This document shows positions 6,922 through 7,760 of a DNA stretch of 7,760 bases, one piece after another. Position numbers and translations under genes: made by a program. The stretch covers positions 1-7,760 of the forward strand of contig CAZMPN010000034.1 in assembly GCA_964568395.1 (NCBI GenBank). Direction: 5' to 3'. Each line of letters starts with the position of its first letter. The first letter of the stretch is position 1. The DNA is from UBA6016 sp964568395. Lineage in GTDB: Bacteria; Campylobacterota; Campylobacteria; Campylobacterales; UBA6016. A model generated the notes under the pieces. That model worked only from the letters and a program-made list of their open reading frames with translations. It was not told the DNA's origin and did no database searches.

Positions 6922-7014
6922 ATGGCAATAGTAAGAAAAAGCAGAAAGATATTTGACGAGTTTTTTAAGGCATTGGAAGAGGATTTTGAGAGAATCGCGG
7001 GCAGAATTTTTTAA
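6922..7014 (+). CDS. Possible small protein of 30 residues, unknown function
   Basis: An ATG at 6922 opens a 30-codon frame ending with TAA at 7012-7014. AAAAAGGA (6906-6913) precedes it by eight bases, a good Shine-Dalgarno sequence in an otherwise non-coding spacer. The product begins with a basic segment (MAIVRKSRKIF) followed by an acidic, Phe-rich stretch (DEFFKALEEDFERIAGRIF) that could form one amphipathic helix; there is no signal peptide and no cysteine. I recognise no family. It is divergent from the repressor and upstream of nifH, so it could be a repressor-controlled small protein. With only 30 codons, chance opening is possible; the ribosome binding site is the main support. Confidence 0.45.
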   Translation: MAIVRKSRKIFDEFFKALEEDFERIAGRIF

Positions 7015-7022
7015 AATTATCG

Positions 7023-7045
7023 GCCGCCTAGAATAAATAGGCGGC
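7023..7045. repeat. GC-rich inverted repeat (8-bp stem, 7-base loop)
   Basis: GCCGCCTA at 7023-7030 pairs perfectly with TAGGCGGC at 7038-7045 around the loop GAATAAA. It lies eight bases after the stop of the 30-codon ORF and would form a stable hairpin. It is followed on the plus strand by GCCCC and a run of A, not T, so it is not a standard intrinsic terminator in that direction. On the minus strand the following bases are AT-mixed rather than a clean T run. It may stabilise or terminate the upstream small transcript, or protect the 5' end of a nifH transcript. Confidence 0.6.
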
Positions 7046-7151
7046 GCCCCAAAAAAATTCTACATTTAGCAAGCGCCTATAAGAACGGCTTTCAATTAAA
7101 AATCAAAAAAACTTTTTAAGCGCAAAATTTCTACGGAACGCAAAATGTAAC

Positions 7152-7180
7152 TTCTCCTTTTGTAATTTTTACAAGGAGAA
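7152..7180 (+). promoter_or_regulatory. Hairpin that includes the nifH Shine-Dalgarno sequence
   Basis: TTCTCC (7152-7157) pairs with GGAGAA (7175-7180), and TTGTAA (7160-7165) pairs with TTACAA (7169-7174). The loop is three T and two unpaired T (7158-7159) form a bulge on the left arm. The stem of 12 base pairs contains the whole AAGGAG ribosome binding site (7173-7178), which lies six bases before the nifH ATG. In RNA this would hide the site from the ribosome, as in thermosensor-like or protein-opened leaders. As DNA it could equally be an operator. Function is inferred. Confidence 0.55.
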
Positions 7181-7184
7181 CAAA

Positions 7185-7760
7185 ATGAGCGCACTTAGAC
7201 AGATTGCTTTCTACGGCAAAGGCGGTATCGGTAAATCTACTACCAGCCAAAACACACTAGCCGCTATGGCTTACTACTTCGGTAAAAAAATCCTAATCGT
7301 AGGATGTGACCCGAAGGCTGACTCTACTAGACTTATTCTACATGAGAAAGCTCAGGCGACAATTATGGAGATGGCTGCAAAAGCTGGAACAGTTGAAGAT
7401 TTGGAACTTGACGATGTTTGCAAAGGCGGGGCTGCAATTTTCAACCCTGAAGATGAGCAAAACACAGGCGGTTGGATTAAATGTACAGAATCAGGCGGTC
7501 CAGAGCCGGGCGTTGGTTGTGCAGGTAGAGGTGTTATTACTGCTATTAACTTCCTAGAAGAAAACGGCGCATACTCTGATGACCTTGACTTCGTTTCATA
7601 TGACGTTCTCGGTGACGTTGTTTGCGGTGGATTCGCTATGCCAATCCGTGAAGGTAAAGCACAAGAAATCTACATCGTTATGTCAGGCGAGATGATGGCT
7701 ATGTTCGCTGCTAACAACATCTCTAAAGGTATTTTGAAATACGCAAATACTGGTGGTGTT
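7185..7760 (+). CDS. nifH: Nitrogenase iron protein NifH (3' end outside the window)
   Basis: NifH is the homodimeric ATP-dependent reductase that passes electrons from its bridging [4Fe-4S] cluster to the MoFe protein. The first 192 residues are present. Visible motifs are the P-loop GKGGIGKS at 11-18 (Lys17), VGCDPKADSTRLIL at 39-52, the first cluster ligand Cys112 in GVGCAGRG and the second, Cys147, in DVVCGGFAMPIRE. Arg115 corresponds to the arginine that DraT ADP-ribosylates in other diazotrophs. Compared with Azotobacter NifH as I recall it, about 12 residues are inserted between ELDDV and KCTESGGPEP (CKGGAAIFNPEDEQNTGGWI instead of LKAGYGGV). The start is supported by AAGGAG six bases upstream and by the N-terminal match. 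The gene prefers GGT, GCT and GTT codons more than its left neighbours, as expected for a very highly expressed gene. nifD and nifK probably follow outside the window. Confidence 0.96.
   Translation, partial: MSALRQIAFYGKGGIGKSTTSQNTLAAMAYYFGKKILIVGCDPKADSTRLILHEKAQATIMEMAAKAGTVEDLELDDVCKGGAAIFNPEDEQNTGGWIKCTESGGPEPGVGCAGRGVITAINFLEENGAYSDDLDFVSYDVLGDVVCGGFAMPIREGKAQEIYIVMSGEMMAMFAANNISKGILKYANTGGV

Larger units (their letters stand above)
7015..7184 (+). other. Non-coding leader region between the small ORF and nifH
   Basis: These 170 bases contain no convincing ORF. They hold a GC-rich stem-loop (7023-7045), an AT-rich middle part and the nifH-proximal hairpin (7152-7180). A TATAAG at 7078-7083 could be a -10 box, but no good -35 box is seen. 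For sigma-54, the best candidate is GG at 7135-7136 followed ten bases later by GT at 7147-7148 (GGAAC at the -24 side); the expected -12 GC is missing, so I rate it weak. No NifA-type upstream activator sequence (TGT-N10-ACA) was evident by eye. Confidence 0.5.

Noticed and set aside
7135..7148. Sigma-54 promoter for nifH
   Set aside because: GG-N10-GT lacks the near-invariant -12 GC, and its start would cut into the hairpin; kept only as a weak possibility.
7306..7557. Plus-strand frame of 83 codons inside nifH
   Set aside because: It is an out-of-frame shadow of nifH, whose own frame shows all the family motifs.
1..7760. CRISPR arrays, tRNA or rRNA genes, insertion sequences
   Set aside because: No regularly spaced repeats, no cloverleaf or rRNA-like stretches and no transposase were found on reading both strands.

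Overview
The window looks like a chromosomal segment of a nitrogen-fixing member of the Campylobacterota (the former Epsilonproteobacteria). This rests on the gene order ylxR-like / infB / rbfA / rimP / ribD, a RibD of the type I recall from Campylobacter (insert in the deaminase half, GGNTVRVDRPTLD motif), the AT-rich promoter-like spacers and the nifH at the right edge. I cannot name the genus from sequence alone. Base composition looks intermediate, higher than Campylobacter jejuni; nif-bearing lineages such as Wolinella, Sulfurospirillum, Sulfurimonas or Arcobacter relatives are candidates.

Positions 1-6185 hold one tightly packed plus-strand operon. It carries the tail of an upstream gene (probably ylxR), infB (translation initiation factor 2), rbfA and rimP (30S maturation factors), ribD (riboflavin biosynthesis), a class I-like ppk2 (polyphosphate-dependent nucleotide kinase), bioD (dethiobiotin synthetase) and a short exported protein. 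Neighbours overlap by 1-10 bases or are separated by 1-3 bases, so translational coupling is likely throughout. ribD and ppk2 start with GTG.

Positions 6169-6828 (minus strand) encode a CI/LexA-type repressor with an N-terminal DNA-binding domain and a C-terminal S24 self-cleaving domain. It converges on, and overlaps, the last operon gene. No prophage genes accompany it. Its upstream spacer (6829-6921) holds a perfect 15-bp dyad, a good operator candidate, and on the other side of the spacer begins a divergent 30-codon ORF with a good ribosome binding site.

Positions 7015-7184 are a non-coding leader with a GC-rich stem-loop and, directly before nifH, a 12-bp hairpin that buries the nifH Shine-Dalgarno sequence. 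nifH (nitrogenase iron protein) starts at 7185 and runs off the right edge after 192 codons. It carries an approximately 12-residue insertion compared with Azotobacter NifH.

The left part is conserved housekeeping. The most interesting part is 6169-7760, where an orphan cleavable repressor, a possible small protein and a structured nifH leader sit together at the apparent start of a nif cluster. Whether the repressor has anything to do with nitrogen fixation is speculation.
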